Shown here: one piece after another, positions 16,485-23,851 of the stretch | Position numbering within the stretch: the first letter of the stretch is position 1 | Layout: each line of letters opens with the position of its first letter | Assembly: GCF_000960765.1 (NCBI RefSeq) | Contig: NZ_JYNH01000024.1 | Location: 1 to 41,390 of the forward strand | Length of the DNA: 41,390 nucleotides | Direction: 5' to 3' | Origin: Desulfosporosinus sp. I2 | Lineage (GTDB): Bacteria; Bacillota; Desulfitobacteriia; Desulfitobacteriales; Desulfitobacteriaceae | Notes under the pieces: generated by a model | Told to the model about the DNA's origin: nothing | The model's input: the letters and a program-made list of their open reading frames with translations, nothing else | The model's database searches: none | Made by a program: the position numbers and the translations under genes

Positions 16485-17369
16485 ATGACAATTATGAGAT
16501 CTGTAATGTATATTCCTGGAAACAATCCTAAAATGGTTGCCAAGGCTCCTGAATTTCCGGCTGACATTGTTACGCTTGACCTTGAAGATTCCGTTCCACC
16601 CGCTGAAAAAGAAGCTGCTCGTCAAATCGTACGCGAAAACCTCAAATATGCAGGCACTGGCGGTGCAGAAGTCTATGTCCGTATTAATAATTGGGAAACT
16701 GAATTAACCAATGATGATCTGGAAGCCATTGTTTATGAAGGCCTGAGTGGAGTTACCTTAGCGAAAACTGGCTGCGCTGCTGACGTACAACGTCTCGATT
16801 GGAAACTAGAGGAACTCGAGCGTCGTCGTGGCTTAGAGGTAGGAACCGTTAAAATCTCCATGTTGCTTGAAACTGCTAAAGGGATTATCAATGCTGCGGA
16901 GTGTTGCCTAGCTAGTAAGCGAAACGTTAATGCTATTTTCGGCGCAGTCGACTATTGCCGTGACATGCGCGTAAAGTTAACCAATGAAGGGGTTGAACAA
17001 CAATATGGACGCGCCCATGTGGCAGTAGCTTGCCGTGCGGCTAGAATTGTTGCAATCGATGCTCCTTTCGTTGACTTCAAGAATATTGAAGCTTTTGAAA
17101 GAAACGTTGCCGAAGGGCGTCAAATGGGTTATGAAGGCCGTATGATCATTCACCCGGGACAAATCGAACCCTCTAATCGTATGTATTCCCCTGATCCTGC
17201 CGACGTTGAATGGGCTGGCGGAGTAGTGAAAGTGTTTGAAGAAGAAGGTATTGCTAAGGGTAAAGCATCCGTTTCTTATAACGGTAAAATGGTTGACACC
17301 CCTGTATACCTGAATGCTCTGGATATCATTGCTGCTCAAGCTGAAATTGACGCAAAAAACGCTAAGTAA
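16485..17369 (+). CDS. mcl: Malyl-CoA lyase-like HpcH/HpaI (CitE) family protein
   Basis: This 294-residue TIM-barrel lyase has the CitE/malyl-CoA lyase motifs: RSVMYIPGNNPKM, TLDLEDSVPPAEK (acidic pair), YVRINNW (substrate arginine), LLETAKGI (glutamate) and FGAVDYCRDM (aspartate). It would join glyoxylate and acetyl-CoA into malyl-CoA, or cleave it. Linkage to a CoA ligase and malic enzyme, and the absence of citrate lyase alpha and gamma genes, argue against citrate lyase. Citramalyl-CoA is an alternative substrate. Confidence 0.83.
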   Translation: MTIMRSVMYIPGNNPKMVAKAPEFPADIVTLDLEDSVPPAEKEAARQIVRENLKYAGTGGAEVYVRINNWETELTNDDLEAIVYEGLSGVTLAKTGCAADVQRLDWKLEELERRRGLEVGTVKISMLLETAKGIINAAECCLASKRNVNAIFGAVDYCRDMRVKLTNEGVEQQYGRAHVAVACRAARIVAIDAPFVDFKNIEAFERNVAEGRQMGYEGRMIIHPGQIEPSNRMYSPDPADVEWAGGVVKVFEEEGIAKGKASVSYNGKMVDTPVYLNALDIIAAQAEIDAKNAK

Positions 17370-17378
17370 GATGTACAA

Positions 17379-17423
17379 AAATTGTTTGGTTACCGCTTTG
17401 TAAAGGAGGTGACCAAACAATTT
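17379..17423 (+). other. 16-bp hairpin carrying a Shine-Dalgarno sequence
   Basis: The arm 17379-17394 pairs with 17408-17423 over 16 bp with one G-U pair and a 13-nt loop. A perfect AAAGGAGGTGA (17402-17412) spans the loop and the right arm. TTTGTTG follows. It could attenuate transcription before malic enzyme or hide a ribosome binding site for a short TTG-started frame (17422-17469). Confidence 0.55.
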
Positions 17424-17494
17424 GTTGCTTGATCAACATATAAAGTATAGGATGTCCTTAGGTAATTAAGAAAAGTTAAGGGAGGAAGATGAAT

Positions 17495-18751
17495 ATGACA
17501 CGTATTAAAAATCTCCGTGAAGAAGCTCTGGCGTTTCATACAGTGAAACCAGGTAAACTTGAAGTTAGAGTGACATGTCCTACTCAAGACAGAGATGATT
17601 TGACACTTGCTTATTCTCCTGGAGTCGCCGAACCCGTTTTGGAGATTGCCAAAGATCCTGCCAATCTTGATATTTATACAAACCATGCTAATTTTGTGAG
17701 CATTGTTACCGATGGTTCTGCTATTCTTGGACTTGGAAATCTTGGAGCTGCTGCTTCTATGCCTGTAATGGAAGGTAAAGCACTTCTTTTTAAAGCCTTT
17801 GGAGATGTCGATGCCTTTCCGCTTGCTTTAAATACCAGAGATGTTGATAAAATCGTAGAAATCGTTGAATTAACAGCTCCAACCTTTGGTGGAGTTAATC
17901 TAGAAGATATTAAAGCCCCAGAGTGCTTTCAAATCGAGGAAAAACTCAAAGCTCGTGGAATCTTTAAAGGACCTATTTTCCATGATGACCAGCATGGAAC
18001 TGCAGTCGTTACCTTGGCTGGACTATATAATGCGCTCAGAGTCGTCGGAAAGAAAATTGAAGACGTTAAAGTTGTTGCCAATGGAGCAGGCGCCGCTGGA
18101 ATTGCGATCATTAAGCTTTTGATGAGTGTGGGGCTTAAAAACGTCATCATGTGTGATACTAAGGGCGCTATTTATCAAGGCCGTACAGTTGGTATGAACC
18201 CTTGGAAAGAACAAATCGCAGCAGCAACAAACCCTGATAAGTTCAGCGGTGATCTTGCTGGAGCACTCGTGGGTGCAGACGTGTTCATTGGAGTATCAGC
18301 TGCAAACGTTCTCAACGAAGATATGATTAAATCCATGGCAAAAGATCCCATCTGTTTCTGTCAAGCTAACCCAATCCCGGAAATCTGGCCCATCGAAAGG
18401 GCAATTGAAGCTGGGGCTGCCGTTATTTCGACGGGTCGTTCTGATGTGAAAAACCAAATTAACAACGTATTAGCCTTTCCGGGAATGTTCCGAGGTGCCA
18501 TTGATGTTAGAGCAACTGATATAAATGATGCCATGAAGATTGCCGCTGCAAAAGCAATCGCTGATTGCGTTTCCGCCGAAGAACTTAATGCTGATTTTAT
18601 CATGCCGAGCACTTTAAACCCCGAAGTGGCTCCAGCTGTGGCAGCCGCTACAGCAAAAGCTGCTATCGATAGCGGGATTGCTAGAAACCCGATTGATCCA
18701 GCTTGGATCGCTGATAATCTCAAGAAGAGGTTAGCAAACCAATATAAATAA
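17495..18751 (+). CDS. maeA: Malic enzyme (decarboxylating malate dehydrogenase)
   Basis: This protein of about 418 residues has the bacterial malic enzyme core: AYSPGVAEPVLEIAKDP, VTDGSAILGLGNLG, MEGKALLFKAFGDVDAFP and FHDDQHGTAVV. A Rossmann nucleotide site follows (ANGAGAAGIAIIKLL). It converts malate to pyruvate and CO2, so it would close the pathway from glyoxylate. The ATG at 17495 (9 nt after GGAGG) is preferred over one at 17489 (3 nt after it). NAD versus NADP preference cannot be called reliably, so the symbol is tentative. Confidence 0.92.
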   Translation: MTRIKNLREEALAFHTVKPGKLEVRVTCPTQDRDDLTLAYSPGVAEPVLEIAKDPANLDIYTNHANFVSIVTDGSAILGLGNLGAAASMPVMEGKALLFKAFGDVDAFPLALNTRDVDKIVEIVELTAPTFGGVNLEDIKAPECFQIEEKLKARGIFKGPIFHDDQHGTAVVTLAGLYNALRVVGKKIEDVKVVANGAGAAGIAIIKLLMSVGLKNVIMCDTKGAIYQGRTVGMNPWKEQIAAATNPDKFSGDLAGALVGADVFIGVSAANVLNEDMIKSMAKDPICFCQANPIPEIWPIERAIEAGAAVISTGRSDVKNQINNVLAFPGMFRGAIDVRATDINDAMKIAAAKAIADCVSAEELNADFIMPSTLNPEVAPAVAAATAKAAIDSGIARNPIDPAWIADNLKKRLANQYK

Positions 18752-18770
18752 TAGGAATTTGTTCATGAAT

Positions 18771-18820
18771 AAAAGCCCTCTCAAGGTAGAATTAATATCA
18801 TACCTTGAGAGGGCCTTTTA
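18771..18820 (+). terminator. Strong terminator of the ligase/malic-enzyme operon
   Basis: CCCTCTCAAGGTA (18776-18788) pairs perfectly with TACCTTGAGAGGG (18801-18813), extended by A-rich and T-rich flanks (CTTTTAATT). Confidence 0.9.
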
Positions 18821-18957
18821 ATTAATTCTCAGTTACTAAGACAAGAGGATGATTGACCTAATTTAAGCTAACTGGTAATATTGGAATAAACAGGATGGAC
18901 CTGGGGGGATTAGTGGCAGTTAGCTATCGGATAAATTAAGTATTAGGGGGCTTTGAT

Positions 18958-19461
18958 ATGTTTTTAACATTAACTGCATTTTTAGGGACTTGGGAGAAAG
19001 AAGCGGAATTTACACAGAGAATTCTCGATGCTTTAACGGACTCTTCCCTAAGCCAAACCATTACCGAACAGGACCGTACTATAGGTAGAATCGCTTGGCA
19101 TATCGTAACAACAATCCCCGAGATGATGTCAAAAACAGGGTTAGTATTCGAAAGTATCAAAGAGGATACTCCTGTTCCGCACACTGCTCAAGAAATTGCC
19201 AATCATTATCGAGAGGCCAGTGATACCATAGTAACATCCATTAAAAATCAGTGGACGGATCAGACTCTTTTGGAGGAACGGGATATGTATGGGGAATCAT
19301 GGACTATAGGCACCACATTAGATGTCCTCATCAATCATCAGATCCATCATCGAGGGCAAATGACCGTTTTGATGAGACAAGCTAATCTCAAAGTCCCTGG
19401 CATTTACGGACCGGCGAGAGAGGATTGGAGTCAATTTGGAATGGAAGCTCCTCTGGTATAA
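18958..19461 (+). CDS. DinB-like four-helix protein
   Basis: This 167-residue protein has the DinB/YfiT-like metal-binding pattern: a histidine in RIAWHIV and a histidine cluster in INHQIHHRGQ. Such proteins are four-helix bundles that often act as thiol transferases or damage-induced proteins of unclear function. It has a GGGGG ribosome binding site and stands alone between two terminators. Confidence 0.8.
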   Translation: MFLTLTAFLGTWEKEAEFTQRILDALTDSSLSQTITEQDRTIGRIAWHIVTTIPEMMSKTGLVFESIKEDTPVPHTAQEIANHYREASDTIVTSIKNQWTDQTLLEERDMYGESWTIGTTLDVLINHQIHHRGQMTVLMRQANLKVPGIYGPAREDWSQFGMEAPLV

Positions 19462-19523
19462 TTGGCTAGTTAAAGAACTCAAGAGAGGATCTGCCATCAG
19501 AGAAATCAAGATTGAAAGCATAG

Positions 19524-19562
19524 AACCAAGCATAAGTTTGATTATGTTTGGTTTTCTTCTTT
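19524..19562 (+). terminator. Terminator after the DinB-like gene
   Basis: AACCAAGCATAA (19524-19535) pairs with TTATGTTTGGTT (19542-19553) through 12 bp with one G-U pair. TTCTTCTT follows. Confidence 0.7.
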
Positions 19563-19684
19563 ATTACCTGTATTATTACATTAAAGTAGTAATTAACTTG
19601 TCACTGTGGAATAATGACAGGTGGGCCCAGGTATTGAGGAAAGTTTAAAAAACTACGGATATTAAAACGATAGGGGTAAGCAGT

Positions 19685-20596
19685 ATGCATGTACCAAGTA
19701 ATAAGTTGAGAACCAAGCCAGGAAAGGAGAAGCAAACTTATCTAGAGGTGACTGAACAAGATGAGTTAATGAAGTTTTTACTTGTTCAACTTCCTAATAA
19801 AAGCCGTAACGATATTAAATCTCTTTTGGCACATCGTCAAATTTCAGTCGACAACGAAGTTATCACCCAATTTAACCATCCTCTCCTAAACGGTCAACAG
19901 GTTGTAGTAAATTGGGCTAAAGTGTTAATAGAAGAGCAACCTGCTGGACTAAATATCGTGTTTGAGGATCCATATATCATAATCATTGAAAAACAGGCTG
20001 GATTGCTCTCTATTGCAACCGCTACGGAAAAGGAGCAAACAGCCTACAGTATATTAAGTGATCATGTCAAGAAAAGGGATCCGAAAAATAAGATCTTTGT
20101 GTTGCATCGTCTTGATCGGGAAACATCGGGAGTAATGATGTTTGCCAAAAGTGAGATGATACAACAAGCCCTACAAAAGGCTTGGAAGGAAGCAATTTTA
20201 GAACGCACATATATTGTGGTGGTTGAAGGGGCAGTAACCAAAGAGCAGGGAACGATTACCTCTTGGCTGACTGAGAGTAAGGCCTTTATAATGTACTCTA
20301 GTCATACCCCTAATAATGGACAAAAGGCCATAACGCACTATAGGGTACTTAAAAAAAATAAACATTATTCTCTTTTAGAAGTTAAACTGGAAACTGGACG
20401 GAAAAATCAAATTCGCGTTCACATGAAAGATATTGGACACAGTGTGATTGGAGATAAGAAGTATGGGGCTACTAAGCATCCTATTGGACGATTAGGGCTA
20501 CATGCTCAGGTTCTAGCCTTTAAGCATCCTACGACGGGTGAAGTAGTACGTTATGAGTCAGAAATCCCCAAGGTATTTCTCAATTTGTTTATTTAA
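19685..20596 (+). CDS. RluA-family pseudouridine synthase
   Basis: This 303-residue protein has an S4-like RNA-binding N-terminus (PNKSRNDIKSLLAHRQISV). The RluA catalytic motif HRLDRETSGVMMF holds the nucleophilic aspartate. Later motifs are LETGRKNQIRVHM and HAQVLAF. It converts uridine to pseudouridine in rRNA or tRNA; the target position cannot be told from sequence. The gene stands alone. Confidence 0.92.
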   Translation: MHVPSNKLRTKPGKEKQTYLEVTEQDELMKFLLVQLPNKSRNDIKSLLAHRQISVDNEVITQFNHPLLNGQQVVVNWAKVLIEEQPAGLNIVFEDPYIIIIEKQAGLLSIATATEKEQTAYSILSDHVKKRDPKNKIFVLHRLDRETSGVMMFAKSEMIQQALQKAWKEAILERTYIVVVEGAVTKEQGTITSWLTESKAFIMYSSHTPNNGQKAITHYRVLKKNKHYSLLEVKLETGRKNQIRVHMKDIGHSVIGDKKYGATKHPIGRLGLHAQVLAFKHPTTGEVVRYESEIPKVFLNLFI

Positions 20597-20603
20597 TTTA
20601 AAA

Positions 20604-20632
20604 AGAAAAAACCGGGTTTATACCCGGTCCTT
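20604..20632. terminator. Bidirectional terminator between convergent genes
   Basis: ACCGGGT (20611-20617) and ACCCGGT (20622-20628) form the stem. The minus strand has a strong T-run (complement of the A-run 20604-20610), so it mainly serves the 38-residue gene whose stop codon (20618-20620) lies in the loop. Confidence 0.75.
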
Positions 20633-20734
20633 TGATACGTCTTTCCCAATTTTATCAGCGTCATAAGGATATGGAATCTTCTCTGTGTTATCTGGCTTAC
20701 GTGACTTGTTATTCGTTTTCTTGGTTTTGGCCAT
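20618..20734 (-). CDS. Small basic/hydrophilic protein of unknown function (38 aa)
   Basis: The start ATG is at 20732-20734 on the minus strand, 5 nt after a good AAGGGGG ribosome binding site. The product begins MAKTKKTNNKSRKPDN and contains IPYPYDADK. It is Lys/Asn/Asp-rich with no hydrophobic core, reminiscent of small spore or disordered proteins, but I recognise no family. A ribosome binding site plus a dedicated terminator support a real gene. An upstream in-frame ATG at 20800 is less likely. Confidence 0.6.
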   Translation of the reverse strand: MAKTKKTNNKSRKPDNTEKIPYPYDADKIGKDVSKDRV

Positions 20735-20842
20735 AATTACCCCCTTGTACCGTTTAAAGTCTCCTATGTAGGATTTCCTGATTAATGAATAACAATGCAT
20801 TGTGTCAAACTATATCATAGGACGAAATGGAGTTAAACTAAA

Positions 20843-21160
20843 ATGTCAAATAGGTTAGAACGTGAAAAAGCGACTATGCAAATAATGCTCAGGATGTATT
20901 GCAAAAAGCACCACCAATCTGCCGCTGGATTGTGTCCAGAATGCCAGGTATTATCTGATTATGCCTTATCTCGCCTTACCCATTGTAAGTTTGGAGAAAG
21001 TAAACCAACCTGTGGCAAATGTACAGTGCATTGCTATAAACCGGAAATGCGCCATAAAATTATTGAGGTCATGCGCTATGCCGGTCCAAGGATGCCTTTG
21101 AACCATCCCATCATGGCCATTAAACATTTAATGGATGGTTTGAAAAAGAAGGAAGGGTGA
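20843..21160 (+). CDS. Nitrous oxide-stimulated promoter family protein
   Basis: This 105-residue cysteine-rich protein has conserved pieces of the family known by this name: REKATMQIMLRMYCKKHH, LCPECQ, CKFGESKPTCGKCTVHCY and MRYAGPRMPLNHP. Six or seven cysteines in CX2C-like pairs suggest zinc or FeS binding. The biochemical role of the family is not established. It is followed 2 nt later by a small gene and is probably co-transcribed with it. Confidence 0.8.
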   Translation: MSNRLEREKATMQIMLRMYCKKHHQSAAGLCPECQVLSDYALSRLTHCKFGESKPTCGKCTVHCYKPEMRHKIIEVMRYAGPRMPLNHPIMAIKHLMDGLKKKEG

Positions 21161-21162
21161 AT

Positions 21163-21426
21163 ATGGCCGTAAAAACGTATTTTCTTGAAATGAGAGGTAT
21201 GCCTCACAGAGACTTGCAAGACTATTTTCTCTCAATCGGTGGAAAACAGGTTGGAAAGGGATTGTATATAGGCCCGAACTGGGAAGTAGAACTGAGTGAT
21301 GAATGGCTTTGTACTTTAGGGTCAATACAAATACCAGCTACCAAAGTAACCTTTCGAGCCGATGAGGAAGAATGGACGGAAATAGTTCAGGCGTTTCGCC
21401 TGCGCTTCCTTTCAGCTGGAGGATGA
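21163..21426 (+). CDS. Conserved hypothetical protein (87 aa)
   Basis: The frame starts at ATG 21163, 5 nt after GGAAGGG (21151-21157), just past the stop of the preceding gene. The product (MAVKTYFLEMRGMPHRDLQ, then LYIGPNWEVELSDE, ending AFRLRFLSAGG) looks like a small alpha/beta fold. I do not recognise the family. Its last codons form one arm of the terminator hairpin. Coupling to the preceding cysteine-rich gene suggests a shared role. Confidence 0.65.
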   Translation: MAVKTYFLEMRGMPHRDLQDYFLSIGGKQVGKGLYIGPNWEVELSDEWLCTLGSIQIPATKVTFRADEEEWTEIVQAFRLRFLSAGG

Positions 21427-21446
21427 AAGGAAACGCAGGCTATTTA
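21398..21446. terminator. 17-bp hairpin overlapping a stop codon, between convergent genes
   Basis: The arms 21398-21414 and 21424-21440 are complementary over 17 bp with one mismatch and a 9-nt loop. The TGA of the plus-strand gene is at 21424-21426, inside the stem. The minus-strand gene ends at 21444, so the hairpin probably serves both. Confidence 0.7.
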
Positions 21447-21641
21447 TTGGATAGCATCTTCGTAAAAGCGAGAGACTTTTTCAATCATTGGCAGACAATC
21501 TTTGCAAACGCACCAGCAGACTTCTTCCGTGGAAGATAAATCGACCTCTTTAACGATTAAAGTACACATCAGAGAGGCGGGTTTTTCCAAATGGCAAATA
21601 TCGCAGGATGAACAAACAAAGGAAGTATCATTTCTTAACAT
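21444..21641 (-). CDS. Small cysteine-rich protein (65 aa)
   Basis: This protein has eight cysteines in paired groups (C10, C13, C16, C26, then C42, C44, C46, C49) and ends in a short helix. The layout suggests a zinc ribbon or treble clef holding one or two metals. AAAGGAGCG gives a good ribosome binding site. No family is recognised. An 11-bp inverted repeat lies just upstream (21658-21701). Confidence 0.6.
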   Translation of the reverse strand: MLRNDTSFVCSSCDICHLEKPASLMCTLIVKEVDLSSTEEVCWCVCKDCLPMIEKVSRFYEDAIQ

Positions 21642-21657
21642 TAGACTTCGCTCCTTT

Positions 21658-21701
21658 ATTCAAAATATCTAGCCTTAATAAAGTATATTAATATTTTGAA
21701 T
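21658..21701. promoter_or_regulatory. Inverted repeat upstream of the cysteine-rich gene
   Basis: ATTCAAAATAT (21658-21668) and ATATTTTGAAT (21691-21701) are perfect 11-bp inverted copies 22 nt apart, ending 16 nt before the minus-strand start codon. It could be an operator or a 5'-leader hairpin next to the ribosome binding site. Confidence 0.4.
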
Positions 21702-21794
21702 ATTATGACATTGATAGAGCGATAGTATTTTATAAGCATGGTCGATTTCATGATAGGTTAATCCTGCAATTATGACTAATAACGTGCATCTTTA

Positions 21795-23012
21795 TTAGCC
21801 ACCCACTGGCGGTTCGCTTTGTTGAAGTCTATTAAAGCGTTGAATAAATTTGCCGTAGATGAAGAACATTGCTAAAGAAGCTCCCATAAAACTAATAGCA
21901 AGCATCCATACGTTTGATCCCCCACCATAATCGTACATCATGCCCCCTAATAGGGGACCCACCATTCTCCCCCCTGAGGAAGCTCCTCCAATGATCCCTT
22001 GGTAAGTTCCAGTTTTTCCTTGCGGGGCGAGTTGAGCAGCCGCTGCTGGAACCGCAGGCAAAATAAGCATTTCACCTAGGGTTAGAATCAGCATGGCTAT
22101 GATGTAGGATACATAAGGCAGCTTGCCCAATAAAATTATATACCCGATGGTTAAGAGAACAGAGGCGAGGTAAAATTGTCGTTTGAAAGACTTTGCCCAA
22201 GTTTTAATGACCCAATTGATGAGCGGCTGTAAAGTGACGATAAAGACACCGTTCAGTGTCCAAAGAACACTATAAGAAAAAAGGGAGAAACCAAGTTGGT
22301 TCATTACTACGGGCAGAATCGTGACAAGTTGAATATAAGCGCCCCAAGCAAAAAATATTCCACCACCTAAGGCAAGAAGGACCTTGAACCCGCTGTCTTT
22401 TGACAGGCGATTCGGTTGTTGCTTCTGTGAAATTGATTGAATAGGTTCCTTTCGTTCTGACACACCTATAAACACTAATAATAAATAAATAAAGAAGGCG
22501 GCGGCATTCATAGAGAAGGTAAGACTAAAAGAAACCTGAGCAATCATTCCTCCGATTGCTGTGCCAATAGCAACTCCCGCATTATTAGAGATATAAAGCA
22601 TATTAAAACCCCGTCGCCCGCCTTCAGGCCAAAGGGCATGAATCAGCGCATTAAGTGGAACGAAGATAAAAGCTTGAGCTAAGCCAAACAGTATAAAGGC
22701 TGGCGCATAAACATTCCAGACGGGAAAGATCCCAATAAAACCTACGGAGAAGATAGCACCCAGGAGGCCCATAATCATGACTTTCTTAGGACCGAAACGA
22801 TCGGCTAAAAAGCCGCTTATAAACTGACCTAGTAGCGACGCTAAAGCTTGAAGAGCGAGAAGACTGCCTGCTTCCGTTAAAGTACGACCTAACACTCCGT
22901 GCATAAATAGGCTATTTAAAGGCCACATTAGAGAGTTTCCGACCGATTGGATGAACCCACCGAGGATTAAAACTAAGACGGAGCGCGGTATATCTAAACG
23001 TTTTAACTTCAA
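21795..23012 (-). CDS. Major facilitator superfamily transporter
   Basis: This integral membrane protein has about 12 hydrophobic segments. The MFS loop motif between helices 2 and 3 reads GFLADRFGPKKVMI, and a charged central loop is rich in Lys/Gln (SERKEPIQSISQKQQPN). TTG 23012 is preferred because AAGGTGG lies 9 nt upstream and the resulting 405-residue protein has the usual MFS N-terminus. A longer frame to ATG 23144 adds 44 unusual residues and has no ribosome binding site. Drug or metabolite efflux is likely; the substrate is unknown. Confidence 0.82.
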   Translation of the reverse strand: MKLKRLDIPRSVLVLILGGFIQSVGNSLMWPLNSLFMHGVLGRTLTEAGSLLALQALASLLGQFISGFLADRFGPKKVMIMGLLGAIFSVGFIGIFPVWNVYAPAFILFGLAQAFIFVPLNALIHALWPEGGRRGFNMLYISNNAGVAIGTAIGGMIAQVSFSLTFSMNAAAFFIYLLLVFIGVSERKEPIQSISQKQQPNRLSKDSGFKVLLALGGGIFFAWGAYIQLVTILPVVMNQLGFSLFSYSVLWTLNGVFIVTLQPLINWVIKTWAKSFKRQFYLASVLLTIGYIILLGKLPYVSYIIAMLILTLGEMLILPAVPAAAAQLAPQGKTGTYQGIIGGASSGGRMVGPLLGGMMYDYGGGSNVWMLAISFMGASLAMFFIYGKFIQRFNRLQQSEPPVGG

Positions 23013-23196
23013 ACCCAAAAACCACCTTAACCCTGTATATCGATATCTATAGCAAACATAACTAATTCGACATCCGTATAAAAAAACCTTTAAAGTTAAA
23101 TGATAGTCTACAAGAAATTCAATTAGGATGTTGGAGTTGCGCATACAGTAGTTAAGTTCTTAGAGAAAATGTTATTCCAAAAAAGGAGAGTGTCCT

Positions 23197-23784
23197 ATGA
23201 AATTCTATGAGACTGAAACATTTAAGAATCTTAGCAAGGCCTTTGCCGGGGAGTCTCAAGCACGAAATCGTTATACCTTCTTTGGAGGGGTTGCCAAGAA
23301 AGAAGGGTATCAACATATTCAGGCAGTATTCGAGGAAACAGCCGCTAACGAAAGGGAACATGCTCAAATTTTTTATAAGCTTTTAATTACACATACTCAG
23401 GGAGAAACCGAGGTCATTCATGTCGATGCAGACTATCCGTTAGTTTATAAAGACACTCTGACTAATTTAAAGGCATCGGCAGCTGGGGAAAGAGAAGAGT
23501 GGGCTGTCATATATTCGCAATTCGGCAAGATCGCCCAAAAGGAGGGATTTCCCGATATTGCCAAGGCCTTTGAAACTATTGCCGAAGTCGAGAAACACCA
23601 TATGAATCGTTTCGAAAAGTTTGCTCATGAGATTGAATATGGGACTATTTTCAAAAAAGATGCGCCGACTCAATGGAAATGCACCAATTGTGGATACATC
23701 CATGAGGGTCCTGAAGCACCTGAAAGCTGCCCGGCTTGCTCGCACTCCCAAGGATATTTTGAGGAATTGCCCGAAACATATTAA
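23197..23784 (+). CDS. rbr: Rubrerythrin
   Basis: This 195-residue protein has the ferritin-like diiron domain (FAGESQARNRYTFF, ANEREHAQIFYKLL, AAGEREEW, AEVEKHHMNRF) and a C-terminal rubredoxin-like domain (CTNCGYIHEGPEAPESCPAC). It reduces hydrogen peroxide in anaerobes, with electrons from rubredoxin or NADH-linked reductases. It is a single gene with AAGGAGAG and its own terminator. No clear PerR box was found. Confidence 0.96.
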   Translation: MKFYETETFKNLSKAFAGESQARNRYTFFGGVAKKEGYQHIQAVFEETAANEREHAQIFYKLLITHTQGETEVIHVDADYPLVYKDTLTNLKASAAGEREEWAVIYSQFGKIAQKEGFPDIAKAFETIAEVEKHHMNRFEKFAHEIEYGTIFKKDAPTQWKCTNCGYIHEGPEAPESCPACSHSQGYFEELPETY

Positions 23785-23796
23785 CAATTACATATA

Positions 23797-23832
23797 AGCG
23801 CAGTTCGTTTGATGAACGAACTGCGCTTTTCA
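23797..23832 (+). terminator. Rubrerythrin terminator
   Basis: A perfect stem pairs AAGCGCAGTTCGTT (23796-23809) with AACGAACTGCGCTT (23815-23828). A 5-nt loop and TTTT are present. It may also stop the convergent lpd transcript. Confidence 0.9.
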
Positions 23833-23851
23833 ATATTAATTAATAAGGACC

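Noticed and set aside
16485-17369. Citrate lyase beta subunit
   Set aside because: No citrate lyase alpha, gamma, ligase or CitX/CitG genes are adjacent; linkage to a CoA ligase and malic enzyme favours malyl-CoA lyase.
19436-19648. 70-residue frame with a hydrophobic stretch
   Set aside because: It overlaps the end of the DinB-like gene, has no ribosome binding site, and runs through the terminator at 19524-19562.
23013-23144. 44-residue N-terminal extension of the MFS transporter from ATG 23144
   Set aside because: No ribosome binding site, odd Cys/Tyr/Arg-rich sequence, and a well-placed AAGGTGG before TTG 23012.
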